A model generated the notes under the pieces. The model made no database searches. It saw only the letters and a program-made list of their open reading frames with translations, and had not been told where the DNA came from. This document shows positions 12,290 through 21,082 of a stretch of 64,000 bases of DNA, in pieces. Within the stretch, counting starts at the first letter, position 1, and every line of letters starts with the position of its first letter. This stretch comes from an uncultured Alphaproteobacteria bacterium (GTDB lineage Bacteria > Pseudomonadota > Alphaproteobacteria > HIMB59 > GCA-002718135): contig CACOAX010000004.1 of assembly GCA_902625365.1 (NCBI GenBank), forward strand, positions 1 to 64,000. Reading direction: 5' to 3'. The position numbers were made by a program, and so were the translations under genes.

Positions 12290-12393
12290 AAAATAGAAAA
12301 AGAAAAAATATTATCACTTTAATTATTCTACTTTGCATTGTTGCATTCTTTTATTTGTGGACTCTATTTAAGGCTAATATTTTTGGAGTATAA
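12286..12393 (+). CDS. Small single-helix membrane protein in cox operon, 35 residues
   Basis: This ORF reads MKNRKRKNIITLIILL and continues as one hydrophobic helix ending LFKANIFGV. It starts within the ctaB stop (ATGA) and its stop TAA shares one base with the ATG of ctaG (TAATG), so it fills the gap between them exactly. A basic N-terminus followed by a single helix fits the tiny CoxF-like/oxidase assembly ORFs often found between ctaB and ctaG in alphaproteobacteria. The function of that family is poorly known. Tight coupling on both sides is my main evidence that it is translated. Confidence 0.75.
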   Translation: MKNRKRKNIITLIILLCIVAFFYLWTLFKANIFGV

Positions 12394-12908
12394 TGACAAA
12401 TACTAGAACAGCTTTAGGACTATCATTAATTGTTTTAACAATGATTACTTTAGTTGCATTTTCGGTACCATTATATGACTTATTTTGTCGTGTTACTGGT
12501 TATGGCGGTAAGACAAGTACATCTGAGTTCCTTTCATCATCAATTTTAGAAAGAGATATTAATCTTAAATTTAATGCTGATGTTAATGATAGTATAAATT
12601 GGACTTTTACTGCACCAGAAAATATTAAATTTAAAGTTGGTGAAAATAAACTTGTTAATTATAAAGCTACTAATCAATCTGACGTAGAAACAATCGGAAC
12701 TGCGACATTTAATGTTTTACCAGAAAAGGTTGGTCCATATTTTATTAAAACACAGTGTTTCTGTTTTGAAAAGCAGGCTTTGAAACCTGGAGAAACAGTT
12801 GAAATGCCTGTTGTGTTTTATATAGACCCTTCAATTAATGAAGATCCAACAATGAAAGATGTTGAAGAGATAACATTGTCATATACGTTTTTTAAATATA
12901 TAGAATAA
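12393..12908 (+). CDS. ctaG: Cytochrome c oxidase assembly protein CtaG/Cox11
   Basis: CtaG delivers copper to the CuB site of subunit I. The 171-residue protein has one N-terminal membrane helix (LGLSLIVLTMITLVAFSVPLY) and a periplasmic domain with the copper-binding CFCF motif in KTQCFCFEKQ near residue 127. The PLYDLFCRVTGYGG segment near the helix end is also conserved. It follows the 35-residue ORF with a one-base overlap and precedes coxC by 3 bases. Confidence 0.94.
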   Translation: MTNTRTALGLSLIVLTMITLVAFSVPLYDLFCRVTGYGGKTSTSEFLSSSILERDINLKFNADVNDSINWTFTAPENIKFKVGENKLVNYKATNQSDVETIGTATFNVLPEKVGPYFIKTQCFCFEKQALKPGETVEMPVVFYIDPSINEDPTMKDVEEITLSYTFFKYIE

Positions 12909-12911
12909 TCA

Positions 12912-13757
12912 ATGGCTAATAAATCAACAACAGGGCAGAAACATCCATATCACTTAGTTGATCCAAGCCCACTTCCATTCCTATCATCAATAGCTGGTCT
13001 TGCAATGGCTGCTGGTCTTGTATTTTATATGCATTATGGAACTTCTTGGCTTCTCATTCTAGGCACTATTGGCTTACTAACTATCATGTTTCTATGGTGG
13101 AGAGACGTAATCAAAGAGTCAACTTTTCAAAAGGTTCACACACCTGTTGTAGAACTTGGATTAAGATATGGAATGGCATTGTTTATTGCATCAGAAGTTA
13201 TGTTCTTTGTTGCTTTTTTCTGGGCTTTTTTTGATGCAAGCTTAACACCTAAATTGCCTATTGAAGAGTTTTCAGAAACTTTTGATAGTAATGGTGCAGT
13301 TGGAATTTGGCCACCAGAAGGTATAAAAACCTTTGATCCACTTGATGTTCCTTTTTTAAATACATTAATATTATTAATGTCAGGTACTACTTGTACATGG
13401 GCACACCATGCTGTTAGAGAAGGTCATAGAGATCAAGCCATTCAGGCATTATGGTGTACTGTTGGTCTTGGAATTTTCTTCTCCTTTATGCAGGGTGTAG
13501 AATATTACGAGGCAGCTCATCATTATTTTAGTTTTACTGATGGAATATATCCGTCAGTATTTTATATGGCTACTGGTTTTCATGGATTTCATGTAATGGT
13601 TGGAACAGCATTCCTAGCTGTTTGTTTATACCGAGTTTATAAAAATCATTTTACTCCAGATAGGCATTTTGGATTAGAGGCTGCGGCATGGTACTGGCAC
13701 TTTGTTGATGTAGTTTGGCTGTTCTTGTTTGTCTGCGTTTATGTTTGGGGTGCATAA
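12912..13757 (+). CDS. coxC: Cytochrome c oxidase subunit III
   Basis: Seven-helix subunit III, 281 residues. Characteristic segments include RYGMALFIASEVMFFVAFFWAFF, TCTWAHHAV, YFSFTDGIYPSVFYMATGFHGFHVM and the C-terminal AAAWYWHFVDVVWLFLFVCVY. It is needed for stable turnover of the oxidase. Its stop codon at 13755-13757 is followed immediately, in the same frame, by the coding sequence of the SURF1 protein (see next entry). Confidence 0.96.
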   Translation: MANKSTTGQKHPYHLVDPSPLPFLSSIAGLAMAAGLVFYMHYGTSWLLILGTIGLLTIMFLWWRDVIKESTFQKVHTPVVELGLRYGMALFIASEVMFFVAFFWAFFDASLTPKLPIEEFSETFDSNGAVGIWPPEGIKTFDPLDVPFLNTLILLMSGTTCTWAHHAVREGHRDQAIQALWCTVGLGIFFSFMQGVEYYEAAHHYFSFTDGIYPSVFYMATGFHGFHVMVGTAFLAVCLYRVYKNHFTPDRHFGLEAAAWYWHFVDVVWLFLFVCVYVWGA

Positions 13758-14447
13758 ATTAAAAACTTTCCAATAAAATTTTTTTTATTTAGTTTATTTT
13801 GTATTGCGCTGACAATATTTTTAGGAATTTGGCAATTGCAAAGACTGGAATGGAAAGAAAAAATTATAGCTGAATTTAACGAATTAAAGGATCAAAAACC
13901 GCTTTCACTTTCAATGGGAAAAATGAAGTATCCAAAGATTGATGAGTTTACTAAAGTTATCACTTTAGGATCTGTTGACAGAAGTAAAAAAATTTTTTTC
14001 CCTGCTAAAACATTGAATGGGATTTCTGGTGTTAGAATAGCTAGTTTATTGTCAGATAATCATGGTAATAATTATTTAATTGATGAAGGTTGGTTTGAAC
14101 AAAGTAGATATGATTATTTTAAAGACAATAATGAAATAATAAATGCTGAAATTCTAGGATACATCAGATATCCAACTCAAAAAAAGATGTTTACTCCCGA
14201 GAATTCTATCTCTTCAAATGAATGGTATTATTATGATTTGGAGCAAATTCAAACTTACTTAAATATTAAGATTAATCAGAAATTTTTCATTAAAAATATG
14301 AGCAATTATGCAGAGAATTTCTTAATACCATCATCTCAAAATCATAATTTCTCAAATAATCATTTGCAGTATGCAATTACATGGTTTTTGATGAGTTTTT
14401 CTTTTTTGATTATTTTTATAATTTATTTATTTAGGAAGAAAAAATGA
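13758..14447 (+). CDS. SURF1-family cytochrome oxidase assembly protein, apparent ATT start
   Basis: SURF1 proteins assist heme A insertion into subunit I. The C-terminal part (residues after LQRLEWKEKII, the mid-region GVRIASLL and DEGWFEQSRYD, and a C-terminal membrane helix) is clear. A TTG start at 13836 would remove the first transmembrane helix. The same frame is open back to the coxC stop and encodes that helix (FFLFSLFCIALTIFLGIWQ), but between 13758 and 13835 it contains no ATG, GTG or TTG. The ATT at 13758, directly after the coxC stop and 7 bases behind a GGGG (13747-13750), is the best-placed start and gives 229 residues, normal for the family. A sequencing error or the internal TTG remain alternatives. 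Confidence 0.75.
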   Translation: MKNFPIKFFLFSLFCIALTIFLGIWQLQRLEWKEKIIAEFNELKDQKPLSLSMGKMKYPKIDEFTKVITLGSVDRSKKIFFPAKTLNGISGVRIASLLSDNHGNNYLIDEGWFEQSRYDYFKDNNEIINAEILGYIRYPTQKKMFTPENSISSNEWYYYDLEQIQTYLNIKINQKFFIKNMSNYAENFLIPSSQNHNFSNNHLQYAITWFLMSFSFLIIFIIYLFRKKK

Positions 14448-15922
14448 AAACATATTTAAAACTTAAAGAGATATTTAATGAAGCTTCACTGACATCAGAT
14501 ATTGCAGGTATTTTACACTGGGATATGGCAACAATGATGCCGAGCAGCTCAAGAGATCAAAGATCAGATCAATTAGCCTATTTATCAAAACTTAGTCATA
14601 GTAAAATTTCATCTTCTGAAGTTGGTGATTTAATTGAAGATTCAAAGAATCTTAATCTAAATAACAGTGATCAGAAAAACTTAAATGAAATGGATAGAGA
14701 ATATAAATTAGCTTCTGCTATTCCAACGGAGCTTGTAGAAAAAATTTCAAAATCTTCAGCTAAATGTGAAGGTGTTTGGCAAGAGGCAAGGGAAAAGTCG
14801 GATTTTAATTTAGTAAAAAAAGATTTGGAAGAACTTGTAAATTTAACAAAAGAAGAAGCAAATATTTTAGGAGAAACTTTTAGAGTTTCTCCTTATGAAG
14901 CACTAATAAATAAATTTGAACCTTCTTCAGAAGAAAATAAAATATCTGAAGTATTTGATGATTTACAAAAATTTCTCACACCACTTATTGATAAAATTAT
15001 TGATAAGCAAAAAAAAGAAGAAACACTTCCATTTGAGATAAGTATTGATGAAGAAAAGCAGAAAATTATTTCTGAATATATAATGAAACAAATAGGTTTT
15101 GATTTTAAAAGAGGAAGACTTGATAAAAGTGTTCACCCTTTTTGTGGAGGATCTACAAATGATGTTAGAATTACAACTAGATATAATAATGAAAATCCAT
15201 TTTCATCTTTAGATGGTGTTATGCATGAAACTGGACATGCATTATATGAGCTAAACCTACCAAAAGATTGGATGCATCAACCAGCAGGTAAATCTAGAGG
15301 GATGGCCATGCATGAAAGTCAATCACTATTAATTGAAATGCAAATCACTAGATCTTTAGCTTTTAAAAAATTTTTATCTAATACTTTAAATAAAAAATTT
15401 AATATTAAAGACAAAGCTACAAATCCAGACAATCTTTACAAATTAAGTACTCGAGTAAATAAATCTTTTATAAGAGTTGAGTCGGATGAAGTAACCTATC
15501 CACTGCATATTATTTTAAGATTTAATTTAGAAAGAAAAATTTTTAAGAATGAAATAAATATTGCAGACATTCCAGATGCGTGGAATGATGAATTTAATAG
15601 ATTATTTAATTTATCGATAAATAAAGACACTGATGGATGCTTACAAGATATTCATTGGTTTGCTGGATTATTTGGATACTTTCCAACATATTCATTAGGA
15701 GCACTCACTGCTGCTCAATTTGCATCTAAATTGAGAACTGATCAAAAAGAATTAGATCAGGAAATAGAAAATGGTGAATTTTCAAATTTAGTAAATTGGC
15801 TTAAAAAAAATATCCATGAAAAAGCTAGTTTTTTTTCAACTAATGAGGTTTTAGAACAGGTTACAAAGTCGTCTTTAAATGCTAAATATTTCAAAGAATA
15901 TATTACTAATCGTTATCTTTAA
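14444..15922 (+). CDS. M32 family metallocarboxypeptidase (Taq type)
   Basis: A 492-residue zinc carboxypeptidase. The catalytic HExxH motif appears as MHETGHALYEL near residue 260 and the downstream Glu ligand is in MHESQSLLIEMQ near 286. The N-terminal ILHWDMATMMP and the late GLFGYFPTYSLGAL motif are diagnostic for M32. It overlaps the SURF1 gene by 4 bases and ends on the first base of thrC, so it belongs to the operon running from coxB. It presumably recycles cytoplasmic peptides. Confidence 0.93.
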   Translation: MKTYLKLKEIFNEASLTSDIAGILHWDMATMMPSSSRDQRSDQLAYLSKLSHSKISSSEVGDLIEDSKNLNLNNSDQKNLNEMDREYKLASAIPTELVEKISKSSAKCEGVWQEAREKSDFNLVKKDLEELVNLTKEEANILGETFRVSPYEALINKFEPSSEENKISEVFDDLQKFLTPLIDKIIDKQKKEETLPFEISIDEEKQKIISEYIMKQIGFDFKRGRLDKSVHPFCGGSTNDVRITTRYNNENPFSSLDGVMHETGHALYELNLPKDWMHQPAGKSRGMAMHESQSLLIEMQITRSLAFKKFLSNTLNKKFNIKDKATNPDNLYKLSTRVNKSFIRVESDEVTYPLHIILRFNLERKIFKNEINIADIPDAWNDEFNRLFNLSINKDTDGCLQDIHWFAGLFGYFPTYSLGALTAAQFASKLRTDQKELDQEIENGEFSNLVNWLKKNIHEKASFFSTNEVLEQVTKSSLNAKYFKEYITNRYL

Positions 15923-17298
15923 TGAAATATTTAAGTACAAGAGATGATTCTCTACGCAGGTCATTTAACGATATTCTTTATCAAGGATTATCGAGAGATG
16001 GTGGTTTATATTTACCCCAAAGCTGGCCCAAAATAGACTTACTAAGTTTAACAAATAAATCATATGAAGAAGTGGCATGCGAAATTATTTTTCCTTATGT
16101 AAATGAAAATTTAGAAAAATTAGAATTACAAAAAATTTTAAACGAAACTTACGCAAATTTTAATCATGAAAAAATAGCTCCATTAGTAGAATTAGAAAAT
16201 AATAAATTTTTATTAGAATTAATTTATGGGCCTACTTATGCTTTTAAAGATTATGCATTACAATTTCTTGGTAATCTATTTTCTACAAGTTTAGAGATTT
16301 CTCCAAAAAAAATTACTATTTTAGGTGCAACTTCTGGTGATACTGGATCAGCTGCAATTCATTCTTTTAAATCAAAAAAAGATATAAATGTATTTATTTT
16401 ACATCCTCATAATAAAGTATCACCTATTCAACAAAAACAAATGACTACAGTAATTGATAAGAATATTTTTAATATTGCTGTAGATGGTAATTTTGACGAT
16501 TGTCAAAAAATTGTCAAAGAACTATTTGTTGATGATGAAATACAAGAGTCTACTTCTTTAACTGCAATAAACTCTATAAATTGGGCACGATTAATTGCGC
16601 AAGTTGTTTATTATTTTTGGTCTTATTTACAAACTGATAAGCATCAAATAAATTTTATTGTTCCTTCGGGAAATTTTGGAAATATCTTTTCTGCCTTTGT
16701 TGCTAAACAAATGGGATTACCTATTGGTCATTTACATATTGCAACTAATTCTAATGATATCTTGAAGTCTATAGTAAACACTGGAGAAATGAAAAAAAAA
16801 TCTGTTTCTCAAACATATAGCCCTAGTATGGATATACAAGTTTCAAGTAACTTTGAGAGGCAAATTTTTGAAAGCCTAAATAGAGACAGCATAAGAGTAA
16901 ATGAAGTATTTGAAAGCTTTTCATCAAAAGGTTTTTATCAATTTGATGACTCTGTTTTAGCTAAGTTTCAGCAAATATATAAGGCTTCCTCAATTGATGA
17001 TAGTCAGACTCTGGAAACAATTAAATATGTATATGAAAAATATAATTATATTGCTGATCCACATACTGCAACAGGACTAAAAGTATTATTAGATAAAAAA
17101 GATGATGAAGCCTGGGTATCTTTAGTTTGTGCACATCCTGCAAAATTTGACAATGCTGTGAATAAAGCAATTAATAAAGAAATTGATATACCGAAAGAAT
17201 TGAGCAATCTCTTTGATAAAGAGGAAAAGATGACTATATTACCTAATAGTACTGTAGATGTAAAAAACTTCATCTTAGAAAAAATTAACAATGCATAA
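15922..17298 (+). CDS. thrC: Threonine synthase
   Basis: ThrC converts O-phosphohomoserine to threonine with PLP. The 458-residue length and N-terminal MKYLSTRDDSLRRSFNDILYQGLSRDGGLYLP fit the long bacterial form. The PLP lysine is in PTYAFKDYALQF near residue 110, followed by GATSGDTGSAAIH and the phosphate-binding FIVPSGNFGN. Stop and start overlap with both neighbours. The homoserine kinase gene lies elsewhere, at 55893-56843. Confidence 0.95.
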   Translation: MKYLSTRDDSLRRSFNDILYQGLSRDGGLYLPQSWPKIDLLSLTNKSYEEVACEIIFPYVNENLEKLELQKILNETYANFNHEKIAPLVELENNKFLLELIYGPTYAFKDYALQFLGNLFSTSLEISPKKITILGATSGDTGSAAIHSFKSKKDINVFILHPHNKVSPIQQKQMTTVIDKNIFNIAVDGNFDDCQKIVKELFVDDEIQESTSLTAINSINWARLIAQVVYYFWSYLQTDKHQINFIVPSGNFGNIFSAFVAKQMGLPIGHLHIATNSNDILKSIVNTGEMKKKSVSQTYSPSMDIQVSSNFERQIFESLNRDSIRVNEVFESFSSKGFYQFDDSVLAKFQQIYKASSIDDSQTLETIKYVYEKYNYIADPHTATGLKVLLDKKDDEAWVSLVCAHPAKFDNAVNKAINKEIDIPKELSNLFDKEEKMTILPNSTVDVKNFILEKINNA

Positions 17299-18544
17299 AA
17301 TTACAACATTAGAAAATGGATTAAGAATAGTAACCCAGAATATGCCAGGGCTGGAAACAGTATCAATGGGTATATGGAATTTTGTTGGCGGTAGAGATGA
17401 AACAAAAGACATAAATGGTGTTGCACACCTTTTAGAGCATATGGCTTTTAAGGGTACATCAACGAAAAATGCTCTTCAAATAGCTGAAACAATTGAAAAT
17501 GTTGGCGGAGATATAAATGCCTATACTTCAAAGGAAATAACAGCTTATTATGTAAAGCTCTTAGCTGATGATCTGCATTTTGGAATAGATATTCTGACAG
17601 ATATTTTGCAAAATTCTACTTTTGCAGAAGATGAACTTAATAGAGAAAGGGGAGTCATAATTCAAGAAATTGGAATGTACCTTGACACTCCTGATGATAT
17701 GATTTTTGATTATTGGCAAGAAAAAGCATACCCGGACCAGCCAATGGGACGTTCTATATTGGGTAAAACTGATATCATTAAAAATATTTCAAGAGATGAA
17801 GTCAAAGACTTTATGATGAATAATTATAATCCAAAAAAAATGATTATAAGTGCAGCTGGAAAAATTGAACATAATCAATTTGTTGAATCAATTAAAAAAT
17901 CATGCACTAACTTACCAGCCGGATTATTAACTCAAAGAGAAAAAGCAGATTATAAATCAGGAGAATACAGAGAAGACAAAAAATTAGAACAGATTCACTT
18001 ACTACTTGGTTTTGAAGGTATAGATTATCACCATGATGATTACTATTCTTTATTGGTTTATTCTTCTTTATTAGGTGGAGGTATGTCATCAAGATTGTTT
18101 CAAGAGATTAGAGAGAAACGTGGTCTTGTTTATGGTATTTCTTCTTTCAGTTCATCTTACACTGACACTGGTGTTTTTGGTATTTATTGTGGAACAGGTG
18201 AAAATCAAATCCAAGAGCTCATACCTGTTTTATGTGATCAATTAAATGAAAGTCCTAATTCAATTACAGAAAAGGAAATAAATAGAGGTAAAGCTCAATT
18301 GAAAGCAAGCTTAATGATGGGAAGGGAAAGTGCATTTAGAAGATGTGAGAGTGCTGCTAGACAACTTCTGGTCTTTAATAGAATAATTGAACCAGCTGAA
18401 ACTATTGAAAATATAGATAAGGTTTCTAAAGAGACTGTTCAAAAGATTGCAAATGAAATTGTAAAAGGGCCAATAACTATATCAAGTATTGGACCATTAT
18501 CTAAACTTGAATATATTGATAAAATCCAATCACGTATAAATTAA
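17291..18544 (+). CDS. M16 family zinc peptidase (processing-peptidase-like)
   Basis: A 417-residue pitrilysin-family protein with the inverted zinc motif HLLEHMAFKG (HxxEH) near residue 47 and the distal Glu in RERGVIIQEIGM. The C-terminal half has the GGGMSSRLFQEIREKRGLVYGISSF segment typical of PqqL/mitochondrial processing peptidase beta-like proteins. The gene order thrC-M16 is widespread in alphaproteobacteria. It overlaps thrC by 8 bases and ends the rightward operon. The substrate is unknown. Confidence 0.93.
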   Translation: MHKITTLENGLRIVTQNMPGLETVSMGIWNFVGGRDETKDINGVAHLLEHMAFKGTSTKNALQIAETIENVGGDINAYTSKEITAYYVKLLADDLHFGIDILTDILQNSTFAEDELNRERGVIIQEIGMYLDTPDDMIFDYWQEKAYPDQPMGRSILGKTDIIKNISRDEVKDFMMNNYNPKKMIISAAGKIEHNQFVESIKKSCTNLPAGLLTQREKADYKSGEYREDKKLEQIHLLLGFEGIDYHHDDYYSLLVYSSLLGGGMSSRLFQEIREKRGLVYGISSFSSSYTDTGVFGIYCGTGENQIQELIPVLCDQLNESPNSITEKEINRGKAQLKASLMMGRESAFRRCESAARQLLVFNRIIEPAETIENIDKVSKETVQKIANEIVKGPITISSIGPLSKLEYIDKIQSRIN

Positions 18545-18567
18545 ATTTTAAACTATACTAAAATTTT

Positions 18568-18774
18568 TTATTTTATTTTCAAAGATTCATTGATAGAATG
18601 ATCAAGCTCTCCATCTTCAGATGATAGATTCATAGATACTTTTATAGTTTCACCTATTTTGATACTTCCTTCAGTAAATTTTTTTCGTATGTAATTTTCT
18701 ATTTCACGTTGAGAACTAATACCAACTTGTTTAAGAAATTTTCTAATCTCTATATTTAAATTATCTTCATCCAT
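18568..18774 (-). CDS. DUF6494-type small protein
   Basis: A 68-residue acidic protein (MDEDNLNIEIRKFLKQVGISSQREIENYI ...). The core RKFLKxVGxxSQREIE resembles a small conserved proteobacterial family I know as DUF6494; its function is not known. It is transcribed convergently with the M16 peptidase and divergently from the ogt-like gene, with 53 bases between the two starts. No signal peptide or metal motif is visible. Confidence 0.7.
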   Translation of the reverse strand: MDEDNLNIEIRKFLKQVGISSQREIENYIRKKFTEGSIKIGETIKVSMNLSSEDGELDHSINESLKIK

Positions 18775-18827
18775 GATTTACTATAAATTATTTTGATAGA
18801 TTCATTCAATAATGTTATTAATTTTAT

Positions 18828-19268
18828 ATGGAAACTGCTTCTTTTGAAACTAAACTTGGTTGGATTACAGTAAAAAAAAAGAGTGGTAGTGTCTTTTCAC
18901 TGAGTTTTGGAAAAACAAATAAAACAATTAATTTAATTAATATTAAGAATCAGATTAATTTATACGCTTCTGGAAAACTTAAAAATTTTAAGATTAACTA
19001 TTCTTTTGAAGGCTCACCTTTGCAAAAAAAAATTTGGAAAGAATTATCTAAAATTAAATATGGTAAAGTTTCAACATATGGACAAATAGCAAAAAAAGTT
19101 GGTACCTCACCAAGATATGTAGGTAATGTTTGTGGACAAAATAAACTTTTACTTATTATACCCTGTCACCGAGTGATACGAAGTGATGGTAAGCTCGGAG
19201 GATTTTCTGGAAGAGGAGGAATTAAATTAAAAAAAAGATTACTCAACTTAGAACAAAATGTCTCATAA
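18828..19268 (+). CDS. ogt: Methylated-DNA-protein cysteine S-methyltransferase
   Basis: A suicide repair protein that removes O6-alkyl groups from guanine. The 146-residue sequence has the helix-turn-helix segment YGKVSTYGQIAKKVGTSPRYVGNVCGQN and the active-site IPCHRVIRSDGKLGGFSG near residue 113, with the acceptor Cys in PCHRV. There is only a short N-terminal domain, as in Ogt rather than Ada. The 3' end overlaps the next gene by 11 bases. Confidence 0.92.
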   Translation: METASFETKLGWITVKKKSGSVFSLSFGKTNKTINLINIKNQINLYASGKLKNFKINYSFEGSPLQKKIWKELSKIKYGKVSTYGQIAKKVGTSPRYVGNVCGQNKLLLIIPCHRVIRSDGKLGGFSGRGGIKLKKRLLNLEQNVS

Positions 19269-19986
19269 AATAATTATTCTTCAACATACACCCCTAGTAA
19301 CACCTGGATACTTTACAAAGTTAATGAATGAAGATTTAGCTGAAACAACTATTATTCGATTCGATGAAGGGGAAAAGATTCCCAATAATCTTGATATATT
19401 TGATGGAATGATATGTTTAGGTGGGCCAATGGATACTTGGATGGAAGAACAATATCCATGGATGATTGAAGAAAAAAATAAGATAAAGGAATTTGTCCTA
19501 AGTAATCAAAAACCATATCTCGGAATCTGTTTAGGCTGTCAATTTTTAGGAGAAATTCTTGGTGGTAAAGTAATTAAATCTAATCCCCCAGAAATCGGAG
19601 TTCTAAATATAGATATTTTAGATAATAAAAAAAATGATCTACTTTTTCAAAATTTTGATAATGAGATTAAAGCATTGCAATGGCATAGTTATGAAGTAAG
19701 TGGACTAAATAATTCTAATGTTACAATTTTAGGTTCATCAGATATTACAAAATTTCAAATTTTTAAATATAAAAATCATGCTTATGGCATTCAATTTCAT
19801 ATGGAAGTAGATGAAAACACAATTATTAAATGGTCTAAAGTCCCTGAATTAAAAAATGCTTTAGAAAAATATCTAGGAAAAAACTCTATTGATGAACTTG
19901 ATAAATTGCTTAGAAATAATATTCAAGAAATGAATAATAATACTAAAATATTATACGAAAATTTTAAAAATTTAATGACTACCTAA
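19258..19986 (+). CDS. Class I glutamine amidotransferase-like protein
   Basis: A 242-residue stand-alone GATase1 domain of the GMP-synthase-like type. The nucleophile elbow is GICLGCQFLGEILGG near residue 88, and the His/Glu pair is in GIQFHMEVDENT near 179. Such free-standing domains include enzymes acting on gamma-glutamyl compounds, but the substrate cannot be read here. It is coupled to the ogt gene by an 11-base overlap. A Glu- and Asn-rich C-terminal tail of about 45 residues is lineage-specific in look. Confidence 0.8.
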   Translation: MSHKIIILQHTPLVTPGYFTKLMNEDLAETTIIRFDEGEKIPNNLDIFDGMICLGGPMDTWMEEQYPWMIEEKNKIKEFVLSNQKPYLGICLGCQFLGEILGGKVIKSNPPEIGVLNIDILDNKKNDLLFQNFDNEIKALQWHSYEVSGLNNSNVTILGSSDITKFQIFKYKNHAYGIQFHMEVDENTIIKWSKVPELKNALEKYLGKNSIDELDKLLRNNIQEMNNNTKILYENFKNLMTT

Positions 19987-20020
19987 AAGTTTCATGTTTA
20001 AATAGTTTTGGAGAAAATGT

Positions 20021-21073
20021 ATGAAAAAAATTAAAGGACCTGCTATATTTTTAGCACAGTTTATAGGAGATAAAGAACCATTTAATTCACTACCCAGTAT
20101 CTGTAAATGGGTATCTGATCTTGGATATAAAGGAATTCAATTACCAGCAGAAAATTTAGCAGTATTTGATTTAGACAAAGCAGCTTCGAGTAAAGATTAT
20201 TGTGATGAAATAAAAGGAATAGCAAAAAATTTTAATCTTGAAATAACTGATATTGCATCACATCTTACAGGTCAATTGGTTGCAGTGCATCCTGCTTATG
20301 ACACACTCTTTGATGGTTTTGCTGCTGATGAGGTAAAAGGCAATCCAAAAGCAAGACAAGAATGGGCTGTAAAAAGGATGATAAATGTCGCTCAAGCATC
20401 AAAAAACTTAAATTTAAAAACTGCTGCTACATTTTCCGGAGCTTTGTGTTGGCCCTTTCTTTATCCATTTCCTCAAAGACCTGCAGGTTTAGAAGATGAA
20501 GCTTTTGGTGAATTAGCAAAAAGATGGCATCCAATTTTAGATAAATTTGATGAGTGTGGAGTAGATCTTTGTTACGAAATACACCCCAGTGAGGATTTAC
20601 ACGATGGTTCAACTTTCGAAATGTTTTTAGACAGAGTAAATAATCATCAACGTTGTAATATGTTGTATGACCCAAGTCATTATGTTCTCCAATGTTTAAA
20701 CTATCTTGATCACATTGATATTTACCATGAAAGAATAAAAATGTTTCATGTTAAAGATGCAGAATTTAACCCGTCTGGCAGACAAGGAGTTTACGGAGGT
20801 TATCAATCATGGATAAACAGAGCTGGAAGATTCAGATCACTTGGTGATGGCCAGGTTGATTTTAAATCAATTTTTTCAAAACTATCTGGTTATAATTTTG
20901 ATGGATGGGCAGTTTTAGAGTGGGAATGCTGTATTAAAAGCCCTGAACAAGGTGCAGCTGAAGGAGCTCCATTTATTCAAAATCATATTATTGAAGTTAC
21001 AGACAAAGCATTTGATGATTTTGCAAGTTCTGGAACTGATGAGCAATCTAACAAAAAGATTTTAGGTATATAA
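20021..21073 (+). CDS. IolE/MocC-type sugar isomerase/epimerase (TIM barrel)
   Basis: A 350-residue xylose-isomerase-like TIM-barrel protein. Metal-binding segments are visible as VDLCYEIHPSEDLHDG near residue 185 (Glu and His), MLYDPSHYVLQ, MFHVKDAEF and AVLEWECC near 308. It has a good ribosome-binding site (GGAG) before the ATG and is followed after 9 bases by a Gfo/Idh/MocA gene. This pair is common in alphaproteobacterial sugar and cyclitol catabolism, including 3-keto-glycoside chemistry. Residue-level substrate assignment is not possible. Confidence 0.85.
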   Translation: MKKIKGPAIFLAQFIGDKEPFNSLPSICKWVSDLGYKGIQLPAENLAVFDLDKAASSKDYCDEIKGIAKNFNLEITDIASHLTGQLVAVHPAYDTLFDGFAADEVKGNPKARQEWAVKRMINVAQASKNLNLKTAATFSGALCWPFLYPFPQRPAGLEDEAFGELAKRWHPILDKFDECGVDLCYEIHPSEDLHDGSTFEMFLDRVNNHQRCNMLYDPSHYVLQCLNYLDHIDIYHERIKMFHVKDAEFNPSGRQGVYGGYQSWINRAGRFRSLGDGQVDFKSIFSKLSGYNFDGWAVLEWECCIKSPEQGAAEGAPFIQNHIIEVTDKAFDDFASSGTDEQSNKKILGI

Positions 21074-21082
21074 GGAGTAATT

